From Owenia fusiformis (lineage: Eukaryota > Annelida > Polychaeta > Sabellida > Oweniidae), in assembly GCA_903813345.2 (NCBI GenBank), contig CAIIXF020000001.1, positions 38,035,366-38,099,365 on the forward strand: DNA of 64,000 nt, in the 5' to 3' direction. Both the position numbers and the translations under genes were made by a program. Below the pieces are notes generated by a model. The model was not told where the DNA came from. It made no database searches and worked only from the letters and a program-made list of their open reading frames with translations. Shown here piece by piece: positions 48,601 through 58,200 of this stretch. The first letter of the stretch is position 1, and every line of letters begins with the position of its first letter.

Positions 48601-50990
48601 GTTCTCTATATTATCATGTGAAAATATTAGAGTAAGTTTGGCTCTCGAATTGGTTGTATGTCATACTATGAAATCGTCAATCCTAGTTAGAGGGAAATGT
48701 ATTATCCAGTGAGCTCAGGGTATTTGTTATTTATTTGAAGGTATTGAAGTGAAGCAGGAGATGTATAGAGATTGCTTCATGGAGAGGTACTTGAGGGAGC
48801 CTCCTCCTCTCCCCACCTACCAGAGAAGAGGTTCGCTACAACTCTGGCAGTTTCTAGTCGCTCTCCTGGATGACCCTTCTAATACTACATGTATAGCGTG
48901 GACAGGAAGGGGACTGGAGTTCAAACTCATCGAGCCTGAAGAGGTAAGATGATCCAATTACTTGATTCTCTTATAATAAGTCTCTTATCTGGGTGATTTA
49001 TATAAATGTAACTTTATATAAGAGATCAGTTCTATATAATACTATTATAAGTGTGTACATAATGTTTATTATTAGAAAAATAAAGTTGTGCGCCAAGTGC
49101 CCATCTTCTCCTACATGTTAAAGGGTATGGAGAGGACAAAACAGCTAGAGGCAGCTTGATGCAAGACTAATAAAAAATATTTTAGGGATATCCTATGGTT
49201 TTGAAAAAATATCATTAATATCCATGAGTGGATATAATTGATATTTTGAAAAACCATAGGTTTGTCCGTTCATCCCATGGGAAATCCTAACCCAGCGAAA
49301 AAAAAAAAATTTTAGAAAAAAAAATTGTTAAAAAAAATATTGAAAAACATGTGAAAAAATCTAAACCATCGAATATCACTTTTGATTTTGGGGATTTTTT
49401 GTTAAAATATGATATCTTAATCCACATATCAAATATATCTTCACCTGATATTCGATCTATTGTAACCATGGGATAAAATGCATATATTATTTTAGGATGA
49501 ACATTTTACTATATGAATGAACTATGGACATCAATTAAATAATTTCTTGTTGACAAGGGGAATTTGAAATCAATATTATCCATGTTTTTACAGAATTTCA
49601 CTTCAATTATATTGAATATTTCCGGGAGTGGGGTGGATATATTATATCTGTCAGCATTTAGCCTGGAGCGGGACATGTATAATATATCCTGCCCGCTCCT
49701 CAGATATGATATATATTCCCAGGTAATATGTATCCAAAACCCACTCAAGTATGAGATACATAGGGGTTATGCACTGGGAGGTTTTGGATACAGGGAATAT
49801 CCCGAGGGATATACAATATATCTTCCCGAGGGACCGAAGGGACCAAGGGAAGATATATTGTATATTCCAAGGGATATTTCCTGTATCCAAACCGACCGTG
49901 CATAACTGTTGTATTCCATACCTGATGAGGTTTCAAAATAATTTTTTTCAGAATTTTTTTTCAACATTTTTTTCAAATTTTTTTTACATAATTTTTTTCC
50001 ACAATTTTTTTCAAATTTTTATTTTCAAATTTTTTTCCCGAATTTATTTTAAAGTTTTGTTTCAAAATTTTTTTTTGAGCGGGACATACGATTTATATGT
50101 CCCGGAGCTCCGTTGGAGCGGGACATACGAAAAATATTTGCCCGGATATGGAATATATTCCCGGTTGATATGTCCCTGAAACCTCACCAGGTATGGAATA
50201 CACTTGTATATCTCCCTCCAGACAGATATAATAGATGAGAGTAAAATAACAGGAGCTTTAGGATATAATGTTTATCCCAAGGGAAATAAATGATACCTCC
50301 CAGAATTTGAATGGGACTTAAGTTTCAATTTCCCTTCCCTGGCATTTATAACTTTTGCATCATTTTTTGGATTTGCATTGTACATATATTTATCTGAACT
50401 CTTTGTCTTTGTAGGTGGCTAGAAGGTGGGGTCTACAGAAGAACAGACCAGCCATGAACTATGACAAATTAAGCAGATCATTGAGATACTACTATGAGAA
50501 AGGTATCATGCAGAAGGTAGCAGGAGAAAGATATGTTTATAAATTTGTATGCGACCCAGAGGCCTTGTTCACCATGGCATTTCCTGATAATCAGAGACCT
50601 GTTTTAAAAACGGATCCCCTCCAAGTGTCTACGGCTAATAAGGGGGACTTTTGTTTGCGGGAACCTGCTCCCGCACACAGGGAGGCTGGGGCTGGTTTAC
50701 GAGAAATGGCACCAGTCTCGCCAGAGAGCCAGTCCCTGACACTTAAGACATGCGTTAGTACTTCGTACACAAACTCTAGCCATGTTTCACCATGTAATGG
50801 ACAAAGTATGAACCTGCTGTGTGCTCCTAATGTGGGCCCCAGTCATTGTGGCCCTAGTAGCCACAGTTCACCTCAGCAAAGTCCTAGCTCAGAGATGACC
50901 TTCCCACCTATGTCTGTACATGGATACAACATACAGAGTGTCAACAGGAGTTGTAATCCAGGCACATATATTGAGGACTATGTATACTAG
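18644..50990 (+). CDS. ETV1/4/5: PEA3-group ETS transcription factor, ETV1/4/5 orthologue (whole gene)
   Basis: Nuclear sequence-specific activator that binds GGAA/T sites. Coding exons 18644-18670, 19703-20516, 20629-21064, 21886-22154, 38514-38579, 41322-41435, 48741-48943 and 50415-50990 join in frame to 834 residues. The ETS domain (about 607-690) has [31 protein letters not shown] and the recognition helix [14 protein letters not shown], nearly identical to vertebrate ETV1/4/5. Group-specific features are the N-terminal [11 protein letters not shown] (like EELFQDL of the acidic activation domain), the segment [10 protein letters not shown], the 66-nt exon before it joins FYPDDRGC, and the C-terminal EDYVY. 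Psi-K-x-E sumoylation-type sites occur as IKQE, IKSE (twice) and VKQE. It is about 300 residues longer than vertebrate members because of an expanded acidic exon 2 and a repeat in exon 3. Vertebrates have three paralogues; Drosophila has Ets96B. Confidence 0.95.
19703..20516 (+). CDS. ETV1/4/5: ETV exon 2, expanded acidic region
   Basis: Acceptor tttttacag|GAG, donor GGAG|gtaaga, phase 0-1. It encodes about 271 residues very rich in Asp, Glu, Ser and Thr, with SDDDDWQV and the sumoylation-type EIEIKQE. It is much longer than in vertebrates. Confidence 0.9.
20629..21064 (+). CDS. ETV1/4/5: ETV exon 3, with in-frame LHPTPSSS minisatellite
   Basis: Acceptor attttcag|AAAAGC, donor CTCAG|gtaaaa, phase 1-2. 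It starts [14 protein letters not shown], continues into a Ser/Pro/His tandem repeat, and ends [18 protein letters not shown]. Phase fixes the Ser-Pro frame; a second open frame reading TPPPALVY is a shadow. Confidence 0.9.
20757..20940 (+). repeat. Coding minisatellite in ETV exon 3 (24-bp unit)
   Basis: About seven copies of a 24-bp unit (CTCTAGTTTACACCCC plus ACCCCCAG) encode repeats of the octapeptide SSLHPTPS. The unit is a multiple of three, so copy changes keep the frame. Both sense frames and one antisense frame stay open across it. Confidence 0.95.
21886..22154 (+). CDS. ETV1/4/5: ETV exon 4
   Basis: Acceptor atttgcag|CTTACT, donor AACG|gtaagt, phase 2-1. It encodes [10 protein letters not shown] and [16 protein letters not shown], the latter aligning with LMIKQEPRDFAYDSE of vertebrate members. 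Confidence 0.93.
22155..25127. other. First part of ETV intron 4
   Basis: Intron DNA, strongly AT-rich. No exon with matching phase, array or inverted repeat was recognised; only a C-run at 24583-24592. Confidence 0.45.
25128..25596. mobile_element. Probable MITE with AAAGGGAC ends
   Basis: TTAAAGGGACTTG at the left and ATATGTCCCTTTT at the right are imperfect inverted ends. The interior reads through on both strands without a recognisable protein. Confidence 0.4.
25909..25936. repeat. 28-bp palindrome
   Basis: GTGAACACCTACT and AGTAGTGGTTCAC are near-perfect inverted halves. Confidence 0.6.
27277..27504. mobile_element. hAT-like MITE (CAGGGCTCTC ends)
   Basis: CAGGGCTCTCACCAGG pairs with CCTGGCGAGAGCCCTG; CATTG flanks both sides. 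It is 228 bp, with internal paired words GGTGTGGTGCT and GAGTGTGGTGCTGCG. Confidence 0.8.
27753..27807. repeat. (GATAT)n microsatellite
   Basis: About ten pentamer copies, with one variant in the middle. Confidence 0.9.
28122..28230. repeat. 19-bp tandem repeat
   Basis: Five to six copies of GCCTCACCTATTTGAATTT. Confidence 0.9.
28231..30560. other. Central part of ETV intron 4
   Basis: No exon found. The only repeat is a (GGGT)n run at 29572-29594. Confidence 0.4.
30562..31206. repeat. 36-bp minisatellite in ETV intron 4
   Basis: About 17 copies of a 36-bp unit containing ACACATTCTCTGCAACAAAT. The unit is a multiple of three and lacks stops in several frames, so long frames on both strands are artefacts. 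Confidence 0.95.
31500..33345. repeat. 1.8-kb complex satellite in ETV intron 4
   Basis: Monomers of about 30 bp are built on TATATGGCTAGCTGGTTGA with variants ending CATTGAATCA or TCAGTGACTA. In the middle (32164-32640) a higher-order unit of 157 bp repeats nearly perfectly. The edges are more diverged. Confidence 0.95.
33390..33455. repeat. 33-bp perfect tandem duplication
   Basis: AGCACTTTGTATATAAATAG plus 13 bases occurs twice, back to back, just beyond the satellite. Confidence 0.9.
33456..34724. other. ETV intron 4 segment, possible regulatory DNA
   Basis: No exon or repeat. 34240-34400 is dense in TAAT/ATTA and GGATTA words (homeodomain-type sites), which may reflect AT-richness alone. 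Confidence 0.25.
34725..34900. repeat. GTCACC-hairpin family, left part
   Basis: CACCACCAGAAGTGGTAACATCA hairpin, then TCTCTAACTTTTTTGTGGAC, GTATCTGTAACAAACGGCA and AGTGGTGACATTTTGCATG. Confidence 0.75.
36073..36570. mobile_element. Pogo/Tigger-like MITE, interrupted
   Basis: The right end CAACTTAGACAGGTTTAACTG before TA, and the left AGAGTGAAACATGTAAAATG, are imperfect inverted ends. The interior has repeated GGAACACCTCT. Another MITE splits it. Confidence 0.6.
36175..36484. mobile_element. 310-bp foldback MITE nested in the pogo-like element
   Basis: The arms of about 108 bp are near-perfect inverted copies (GGTTTGTAGAAAAAACCGGG, CCCGGTTTTTTCTGCAAACC). TGTTAAATGAAC flanks both sides (36163-36174 and 36485-36496), an exact 12-bp duplication. 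Confidence 0.9.
36571..38513. other. End of ETV intron 4, possible regulatory DNA
   Basis: No repeat or exon. 36720-36910 and 37800-37970 are less AT-rich with many TAAT/ATTA words (GACTCGAATTAATGGGAG and similar); enhancer function is only a guess. Confidence 0.25.
38514..38579 (+). CDS. ETV1/4/5: ETV exon 5 (66-nt microexon)
   Basis: Acceptor tatttaag|ATGGGC, donor TGAAG|gtatgt, phase 1-1. It reads [21 protein letters not shown], at the position of the vertebrate PSCHSIYMRQEG exon. It could be skipped without a frameshift. Confidence 0.85.
38669..39170. mobile_element. Pogo/Tigger-like element fragment in ETV intron 5
   Basis: It begins TA-CAGTAGAACCTGTGTATCTG, the pogo-type end, followed by CTGAACACCT words. 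A 33-bp unit (AATGCAAAAACTCAAATGTG plus) repeats three times at 39067-39165. No right end was found. Confidence 0.55.
39171..39580. repeat. Diverged tandem repeat, GATGGGTCTT-like unit
   Basis: Words such as GATGGGTCTGTATG, AATGGGTCTTTATGGG and GATGAGTCATCATG recur about every 20-30 bases. Confidence 0.4.
41000..41125. repeat. GTCACC-hairpin family, partial copy in ETV intron 5
   Basis: GCATTTGGTGTCTGTAACAA and CAGGTGACATTTTGTCATG are followed by TTAACGCTTTG, the family 3-prime end. Confidence 0.6.
41322..41435 (+). CDS. ETV1/4/5: ETV exon 6
   Basis: Acceptor ttattaaag|GTATAC, donor GAAG|gtaggg, phase 1-1. It encodes [17 protein letters not shown], like CMFEKGPRQFYDDTC of vertebrate ETV1. 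The pyrimidine tract is weak. Confidence 0.85.
41961..43378. repeat. Pair of 50-bp direct repeats 1.37 kb apart
   Basis: 41961-42010 and 43329-43378 differ at one position (CAAAATCATAAACTGCAACA to GAAAGTACAGTTAA). The last 20 bases are also repeated at once after the first copy. Confidence 0.9.
42100..42385. repeat. 31-bp tandem repeat in ETV intron 6
   Basis: About nine copies alternate between CAGCACAATGCTGAATTCAG and CAGCACAATGATCAATTCAG types, giving a 62-bp higher-order period. Confidence 0.93.
42430..48740. other. Rest of ETV intron 6
   Basis: About 6 kb with no exon in the required phase and, apart from the 43329 repeat, no array. 43990-44110 is the most GC-rich stretch and might be conserved noncoding DNA. 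Confidence 0.35.
48741..48943 (+). CDS. ETV1/4/5: ETV exon 7, first half of ETS domain
   Basis: Acceptor tatttgaag|GTATTG, donor GAAGAG|gtaaga, phase 1-0. VKQEMYRD is followed by [19 protein letters not shown] and ends FKLIEPEE, the usual intron position inside the ETS domain. Confidence 0.95.
49192..49260. repeat. 69-bp hairpin in ETV intron 7
   Basis: CCTATGGTTTTGAAAAAATA pairs with TATTTTGAAAAACCATAGG around ATCCATGAGTGGAT. Confidence 0.85.
49627..49699. repeat. ATAT hairpin with GGAGCGGG arms
   Basis: GGAGTGGGGTGGATATATT pairs with AATATATCCTGCCCGCTCC, a relative of 3411-3505. Confidence 0.75.
49780..49893. repeat. Second copy of the 110-bp hairpin family
   Basis: GGTTTTGGATACAGGGAATA pairs with TATTTCCTGTATCCAAACC, and ATACAATATATCTTCCC with its complement, around GACCGAAGGGACC. 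Confidence 0.9.
49911..50201. mobile_element. 291-bp element with 25-bp inverted repeats and T-rich core
   Basis: GTATTCCATACCTGATGAGG (plus TTTCA) and its complement at 50177-50201 differ at one base. The core is poly-T-rich, then GGAGCGGGACATACG repeats. Confidence 0.85.
50415..50990 (+). CDS. ETV1/4/5: ETV exon 8, second half of ETS domain and C-terminus
   Basis: Acceptor ctttgtag|GTGGCT. It starts [19 protein letters not shown], contains [18 protein letters not shown], then a Ser/Pro-rich tail and the conserved end YVY before TAG. The tail is longer than in vertebrates. Confidence 0.96.
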   Translation: MARRWGLQKNRPAMNYDKLSRSLRYYYEKGIMQKVAGERYVYKFVCDPEALFTMAFPDNQRPVLKTDPLQVSTANKGDFCLREPAPAHREAGAGLREMAPVSPESQSLTLKTCVSTSYTNSSHVSPCNGQSMNLLCAPNVGPSHCGPSSHSSPQQSPSSEMTFPPMSVHGYNIQSVNRSCNPGTYIEDYVY

Positions 50991-51205
50991 TGGACTAAAA
51001 AGTAGAATAAGCATATATACAGTAAATGTAATATTAGTTTGAAAGACTTGTGTGCGTGTGAAAATATGAGATACTATACATTAGTACCAGGTGCTGCTAA
51101 GACACAAAATGAATGTAAATAGAAAATCGTATATGAAAAGGCACTCATTTTTATTTCCGAAATTAAGGATGTTTCAAGTGATATTCCTAATTCTTTTTGG
51201 GCTCA

Positions 51206-51211
51206 AATAAA
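51206..51211 (+). terminator. Candidate poly(A) signal of the ETV gene
   Basis: AATAAA about 216 bases after the stop codon, upstream of a 57-bp tandem duplication. Confidence 0.4.
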
Positions 51212-51280
51212 AAGCCTAGTCCACTGATGATAGCCACATTACTTTTTCCAGACTGGTACTCATCACATCTCTCTGTTTCA

Positions 51281-51394
51281 CTAGTAACATCCTCTGACAT
51301 TATTAATGCTTCAAGATTGAAATGGGGGGAGGAGGGACTAGTAACATCCTCTGACATTATTAATGCTTCAAGATTGAAATGGGGGAGGGGGGAG
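51281..51394. repeat. 57-bp tandem duplication after ETV
   Basis: CTAGTAACATCCTCTGACAT to the G-rich end occurs twice. It lies beyond the proposed poly(A) signal. Confidence 0.9.
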
Positions 51395-51639
51395 GGGGTT
51401 ATGACTGTCAGAAAGTGTGATGATTATCAGTTAAATAAAAGATGAGCTGAGGTGGAACATCTCAAAATGCATTGAATCTGGTGTCCAGATCACCAAACCA
51501 TGGATTTTTTAGGATGCTTTGTCTCGAAAGTTCATAACCAAACAATCCAAAATATCATGGCTTGTTCGTCAGAACTGGGAAGACCTGTTAATCATGATGG
51601 TCTGAAGTTACCTTGCATGTAATGTCTGTGACTAAATTG

Positions 51640-52160
51640 TATCAAAGCATGAATTTTGAAACAATTTATTACACCTTATAAATGTAACATAGATGTTACA
51701 CTTATTATAGGCCATCACAATAAGTGTAACATATATTAGTGTTACACAAATTGAAGGACGACTTTTTAGAGTTCTATCAGTAATCGTAACACAGATTCAA
51801 CTAAATAACCTCAGTAAACATAAAACATACTGATATGTCATCATTGTAAATGTTATACATATTGAAGTTTAACACAATGAGGAGTTGATTACACATATTA
51901 AAAGCTCACCACATTAAGTGTTACACATAATTAAAGATCGCCCAATAGGTGTTACACATATTGAAGATTAACTTGAATAAGTGTAACACATATTAAAAAG
52001 TCTCCTTAATATATGTAACACATCTTGAAGAGTAATCTGAATAAATGTTATGCATATTGAAGAATAAGCTTAATAAATGTAACGTATATATAAAAGGGTC
52101 ATATCACTATGTATAACACATATTGAAGAGTAAATTTGGTAAGTGTAATACATACTGAAG
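51640..52160. repeat. Degenerate GTAACACATATTGAAG tandem repeat
   Basis: About fourteen diverged units of roughly 35 bp with GTGTAACACATATTGAAGA. Confidence 0.8.
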
Positions 52161-52860
52161 TGTAACACCTAACAAGATAACAAGACAAAATAACTTATGG
52201 TAAGACAACTTATGGTAAGGCAATATAATATACGAGAATACTGCAAGATAACTTATGACAAGACAAAATAATAAATGAAAAAGATCAGACAAGATAACTT
52301 ATGACAAGACAAAATAATAAATGAAAAGACAAGATAACTTATGACAAGACAAAATAATAAGTGAAAAGACAAGATAACTTATGACAAGACAAAATAATAA
52401 ATAAAAAGACAAGATAACTTATGACAAGACAATATTTGAGAAGACAAGATAAAGTGTGACAAGACAAGGTAATTTGTGAGACAAGACAAGATATCCTATG
52501 GAAAGAATATATGAGAAGACAAGATAACTTATGACAATACAAGATGGTGTATGAGAAGACAAGACAATATATGAGAAGACAAGATAAAGTATGACAAGAC
52601 AAGGTAATTTGTGACAAGGCAAGATAACTTATGACAAGACAACTTATGACAAGGTAATTTATGAGGAGACAAGATAAATTATGGCAAGATAATATCTGAA
52701 GATAACTTTTGACAATACAAGATAACTTATGACGATACAAGATAATATATGAGAAGACAAAGATAAAGTATGTCAAGACAAAATAATTTTATGACAAGAC
52801 AAGATATTTTATGGAAAGAAGACAAGATATCTTATGACAAGACAAGATCGATTCTTTTGA
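52160..52860. repeat. GACAAGATAACTTATGACAA tandem repeat
   Basis: Units of 20-35 bp made of ACAAGATAACTTATGACAAG with variants. Frames of up to 145 codons on the minus strand are repeat artefacts. Confidence 0.9.
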
Positions 52861-53325
52861 TCTTGTCAATAATTTTCTATGACAAAACACTATGTTGCTC
52901 ACATTTGCTTCACATTTTCACTTATTTTATCCTAGTCAATATTAAATTAATCTTTCTCAAAGCTTAGGTGCTCATTTTCTTGCTTTTTGATTTATGCTGA
53001 CTTCTAGTGAACGAAAGTTCTTTATTTATGAATGAAATTATATGCTGTAATTTATCCAGATATTGTAATTATAAATAGAAAATATGTAAAATGCCAAAAC
53101 TGGTGCAATACATTTTATTAAATTCGTTTAATGATGTCGAAATAGCCCTTTATATTGTAAATAAAATCTAATTATTGATTCCGGGCTCGACAATATAAAT
53201 TTATAATTTTTCCAATTGTATTTTACAAATATTTGACATGCATGTAGTGTACATAACATATTTATAATACTGACACTTAACAATTTTTTCAACCTTCACG
53301 CTAAATACCCTTTAATGAATGGTAA

Positions 53326-53740
53326 ATGGTATGTCATAGTCGGAGGATTCAGCTTTTGTTATTCATTTTACTTTAGTGCTTTATTGGATGTACCAATAAA
53401 CTAATAATAGGGGAATTTGAAAACTGTTTCAGAATACTTTATTTTAAAAGCACCCCCCTGGCCGAAAATTCTTTCAAAATCATGCAGTTTTTCACCATTT
53501 GGAGCACTTCTTTGTCAAATAGTCATTGTCAAATTGTCATTGTCATTGAACCCCCTCCTGGAAATTTTTGAAAATTGAACCCCCCCCCCCCCCCTTGGCA
53601 AATCCTGGCTACAGGCCTGAAAAGTATGCATAAAACGTGTGTTTGCAGACTGTAAAATGTTTTTGAACATAGATAAGAATGATGAATATTCCCCATGAAT
53701 ATCACGAGGGGGATCTTTGAACTATGACATACCATTTATC
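53326..53740. mobile_element. MITE with AAATGGTATGTCATAGT ends
   Basis: AAATGGTATGTCATAGT at the left and ACTATGACATACCATTT at the right are inverted. The middle holds C-runs and CCTTGGCAAATCCTGGCTAC, a common repeat tail. Confidence 0.7.
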
Positions 53741-55169
53741 AAATACTGTAATCTATATCATTTCATCATTTTTCTCCAGTTTTAGAACTTGATAAAAACT
53801 CATCTTTTACATTCATGTACCTGTGCTTCCATTCTTTGATAATTCTTCTTTTGCATGCTTTATGAATATCTTCAAACCTTGGAAATTCATCATTGATTGT
53901 ATTGTATTATGAAAAATTTAAAATTGTAAAAATAATCTATATATTATGAATAGTAAAAATACAATATATACATATGTAATACCTGTATGTTATGTTAAAT
54001 ATAGTTAATGTCACTACTGGTTTGCATATTCAAGATTGGCTAAAGCTCTCTTCATCGACTCATCTGCTCATCTATACTCCGCTATAATAGAGGGTTTCGG
54101 AGAAATGCACTTAGTAAGTATGGGGATAAAAAGTGACAGCTTGATTAATAGCTTAACCATGGTCCAGATTATATGCCTTTGATGATGATTGAAAGAATTA
54201 TACCAAGTAATGGCATTGTTAATGTATTTTTGTTGCTTTTTGGTTCATAATTAGCAACATATTGGACAAAAGACCAATAAAAATGAAAGTGGTGACCTGT
54301 AATTTTTATTTTCTTAAAATTAACTTCCAGTAATAAACTTTCCAGTGTAAAAAATTAAAGAATCCTGTTGTTCAGTTTTAAAAAAGCCTCTTATTCCACT
54401 CCACCTATAGCTAATTATTAGCTATATACTCTCCTATTTCCCAACATGGAGATCACAAATGTTGTCAGTGACGCCATCTTTTTTGTTTGAATATGAAACA
54501 TTGTCATGTCATAGTTATTTTAGTATAAAATATAAACACTTTATCATGAAGTCATTTTTAGGCCTTCGGGTAAACAACCATCATAATATGGGTAACCACA
54601 CTTAAAGGGAGTATCATATCTAGCAAGCAAGCTAAACAAAATTGTTTCAATTTCAGAATATTTTATTTTGATATTGTATTTGAGATTGGAAGGTCAATTG
54701 TACACATGACTTGCAATTTTGTCGATCACCTCTATAAATATGATTCTGCCTTTAAACATACCATTGAAAAGCTACTTGTTTTGCATTTTCTTTTCATCAT
54801 GTCAGAAAGAAATTGTTCTTTAAACAACAGAGAAATGAAATCTTACATATATGATATCTTTACCTTCAAATATGACAAGTGGATCTAATAAAGAAACACC
54901 AGCATGAGTATCTCGTGTATACAGTATTGGCAAACAATTTTTCTCAGCCTGAGTGGATGTTGGAACCGGGACAATAAAAAATATGTATTAGAATAACACA
55001 TGAATATTCTGCGTTTTGGTTGATCACAGATATTTTACGCATGTCTAGCTATGTGTTACAAGGGAAAAAATAAATGCATGGAATATTGATTTAGAGAACA
55101 ACACCGGGGATTATATATGAGAAAAACCAGTGTTTCGTCTAGTGTATTGCATCATCCGGGTATTTCAAT
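53741..55169. other. Spacer between ETV and ZNF830
   Basis: No repeat or exon supported. The ZNF830 promoter should be at its right edge; no TATA box is evident. Confidence 0.4.
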
Positions 55170-55273
55170 ATGGCAGGAAAGAAAAAAGTAAGCAAAGATG
55201 ATTTGCGCCGTTTGATGAAGGAATCAAGGTCGAGCACTGCGAAAAACCAGCGAATAGATTCTCCACTAGCTAA
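55170..55273 (+). CDS. ZNF830: ZNF830 exon 1
   Basis: ATG follows tttcaat. It encodes MAGKKKVSKDDLRRLMKE through SPLA plus two bases of a Lys codon. There is no GT donor: read through, it stops after four further codons at 55284-55286. The exon ends at an ATATCCTTTC U12 donor. Confidence 0.9.
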
Positions 55274-58200
55274 ATATCCTTTCTGAAATAAGCTTTGAAC
55301 AGAATTACTGAAATGGACATGTATTTACTCAAATAATTTCCGTCTCACTCTATTATCGCCCACAAATGGGACAGAACTGAGCACAGGAATATACTTACAG
55401 TCCATTCAATTGACAATTGGATTGTGTGTTTATAAAACCTAAAAAGCAATTCAAAGACCACAGTGCAATTTAATAAGGAAGATACAATAATAGTCTACAC
55501 GGTTCTAGGTGACGGTGAATATTTTTTGAAGTTTGCAAACTCTTCCTGGGAAGTCATTGTTTTATTTCATTGTTGCTTGTGCACTGTTATCATTACTAAA
55601 GAACAACAAAAACAAAAAATGCAATATAAAGATTTTGACCAAATTTTTTTCAAGAAGTAGCCCGTGAAAAACTGCTGATCCAAAGTCAATTCCAGTGCGA
55701 ATTTGTATCCCTGGATCTTATCAGACTCTTTTCTGTAATTTACAGATCTGTCTTATCTGTTTATCCAGTAACAACATTTGTAGGTCTAACCTTTTCAATC
55801 TTGTCTATGTCACTTTTAAATGTCATATTCCATTGCTTTGTTGTTATATTCTCGATTGGGTTTTAGCGACTTGTAGTTTTCTGAATATTTCGCTATCCAT
55901 AAAATGTAAGAGTATGTTGCATTGCTCCCATATTCTTGTATTATTCACACATTTAGCAACCATTATGCAATGCAGACTTGAGCTTAATCCAAGAATAGTG
56001 TGTTAAATTTAAATGATCCTTAACAAGCGTACATACAATGCACTTGGACAGTTGGTGTGTATTGTCTGCAATATACACCTGAAGTCAGAGAAACTATGGA
56101 ATGCACACTTGATGGGCAGATCTCACAAGGAGGTATGTACAACAGAAGCAATATTATCATCTCTTTCTGTGGATTAGAAAGGTTTATGTGAATGTACATG
56201 TAGATACATTCTGGTTTATCAGAGTCCAACATAATCTAATGCTTGAGAGGAATAGTACAGGCTGTGGATTCATTTTTTGGATGGATGGAGTAAAATTTCA
56301 TTTCATTTTACTAGCATTTATAGATTATTTAGAACCAGAGACATATAAAATGTATATATACATATAATATGTTTTATATGTCTCTGTTAGAACTAAAAAT
56401 GGGTAGATATTAATTGACTTTTTGGGTTGATTCCAAGGCAAATCTGAAATGAAATTCATTGTATTTTCTGATGACATAATATTTCCGCCTGCGAGTATCT
56501 GATATAAGGAGTTAATATGACAACTGGTCTTAAATTCAATCGTTTAGCACTAGTTTGTTGAACACTTATGACAGATCCTGCTCATGCTAAAATATAGAAA
56601 AATGTATTTCTATTTCAGAAACATGCTGCTTTGAAAGCAAAACAAGAGGCAATCAACAGAGGAGGTGTGGTTCCATCTATGGCCCCACCAACAAAAGCTG
56701 CCAAAAGAAAACTTGAACAACAGACAAACAATATACCAGAGAAAAAGCCTAAAGGTATGTATCATCTTACTTGTGCTAGTTAAACAAATTGCAGAAGAAA
56801 AAAATAAAATGTAAAACAGGTGGGCAAAGTAGAATTAGGGCTTAAGCCTGGACCATTAAACATGATTCAAGTTTATTGAAACGGTTGAAAATAGAATTTC
56901 AGTAAGTTGAATCCCTAAAGCAATTTTTATAATTACAATTACATATTTTGAAATAAATGCAAGAAAATTTATACCCGAGTCTCAATATTGGATGTTGATT
57001 GTCTGAGGCAAAAACTGATTTATAATCTTAATTCTAGGTATTTTGGTTAACAAAAGCACTCTAGGCTTGGGGGATTATTCATCATCAGATGAGAGTGATG
57101 AAGAGACTGCCGTAATGGGAGGTCAGCCTGTTGGGGACTCCAACAATATGCCAACTACAGAAAACACCCCTTCTCTACCTGCAGGTAAGTGTGTACATGG
57201 AAATTTTTGTTACAATAAATGTACATGTACTAGTCTCAGGCCAGGAAAATGGTTTTGTCCCTCGCAAATATCTAGGTGGCAAGAATTAGAAGAGTTAACC
57301 CAATTGGGCACCTGCTTATATGGTATATTTAATTACCAAGAAATTTTGAAAATGTACACGGCCAATCTGCAACAGTATCGTTCAGTACCACTTCGGAAAT
57401 GGTATTATACGGTTCCATGAAATATGGTACCGTGGACTAAAATGGTACCGTGCGGTTCCATGTACGGCATTATACTCCAACGGTACTGTAAGGTACCTTA
57501 TTTTTAATGAATGTACCGTATGGTACTGTGATTTTAGAATGCGGATTGGGGGTGTATTTTTTAGTGTAATCAGAATTTTCACTGAAAATTTTCACAACTG
57601 AAATAAATAGTTTTTTCAATCACAAGTTTGGATAAATTATATATATATATTTCCACTTTCTTGTACATTTTGTATGATTAAGATCTTTAAGACAAAAAAT
57701 AATTTTTTCATGGCCTTAACATCAATTGAAATATTAGCGGGAACTTGCTTGCCTGATTCATTTCACAACTCTAAGAATATACACTTTCATTACAGATTTC
57801 TTTGATAATGGAACTGGAAAGTCAAATGATGTTAAAAATGAAGATACTGAAGATGTTGAGGTTAAACCAACTACAATGGCTGAAAAGTTGCCTGAAGGAT
57901 TCTTTGACAATCCAGAAAAGGATGCCAAGGTAAAAACTCAATGATAAAAGGATATTATGAATAACTTATTTCGGAAATATTCAGTTTTAGGTACACATTT
58001 ATTTTAAAAAGTGACATCTTTATGTTTTCAATTATATATTATATTATAGTATTATTCCAGACAGGATCCGAAAGGTACTGTTTAGTAAAATAAAGGTTGT
58101 GAAAAGAAGAAAAAATATTTTTGTGATTTGATAATCCAACCTGAGGAACATGTTTAAGAATATATAAATTATGTTCAGACAAACTGAGAATTGCATTGTT

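Noticed and set aside
52339-52776. 145-codon minus-strand frame
   Set aside because: It lies wholly in the GACAAGATAACTTATGA tandem repeat.
53529-53735. Frame with VARICQGGGGGFN
   Set aside because: It is the translation of a G-run repeat inside a MITE, not a gene.
57043-57420. 125-codon plus-strand frame as an independent gene
   Set aside because: It is ZNF830 exon 4 read through its donor into intron.
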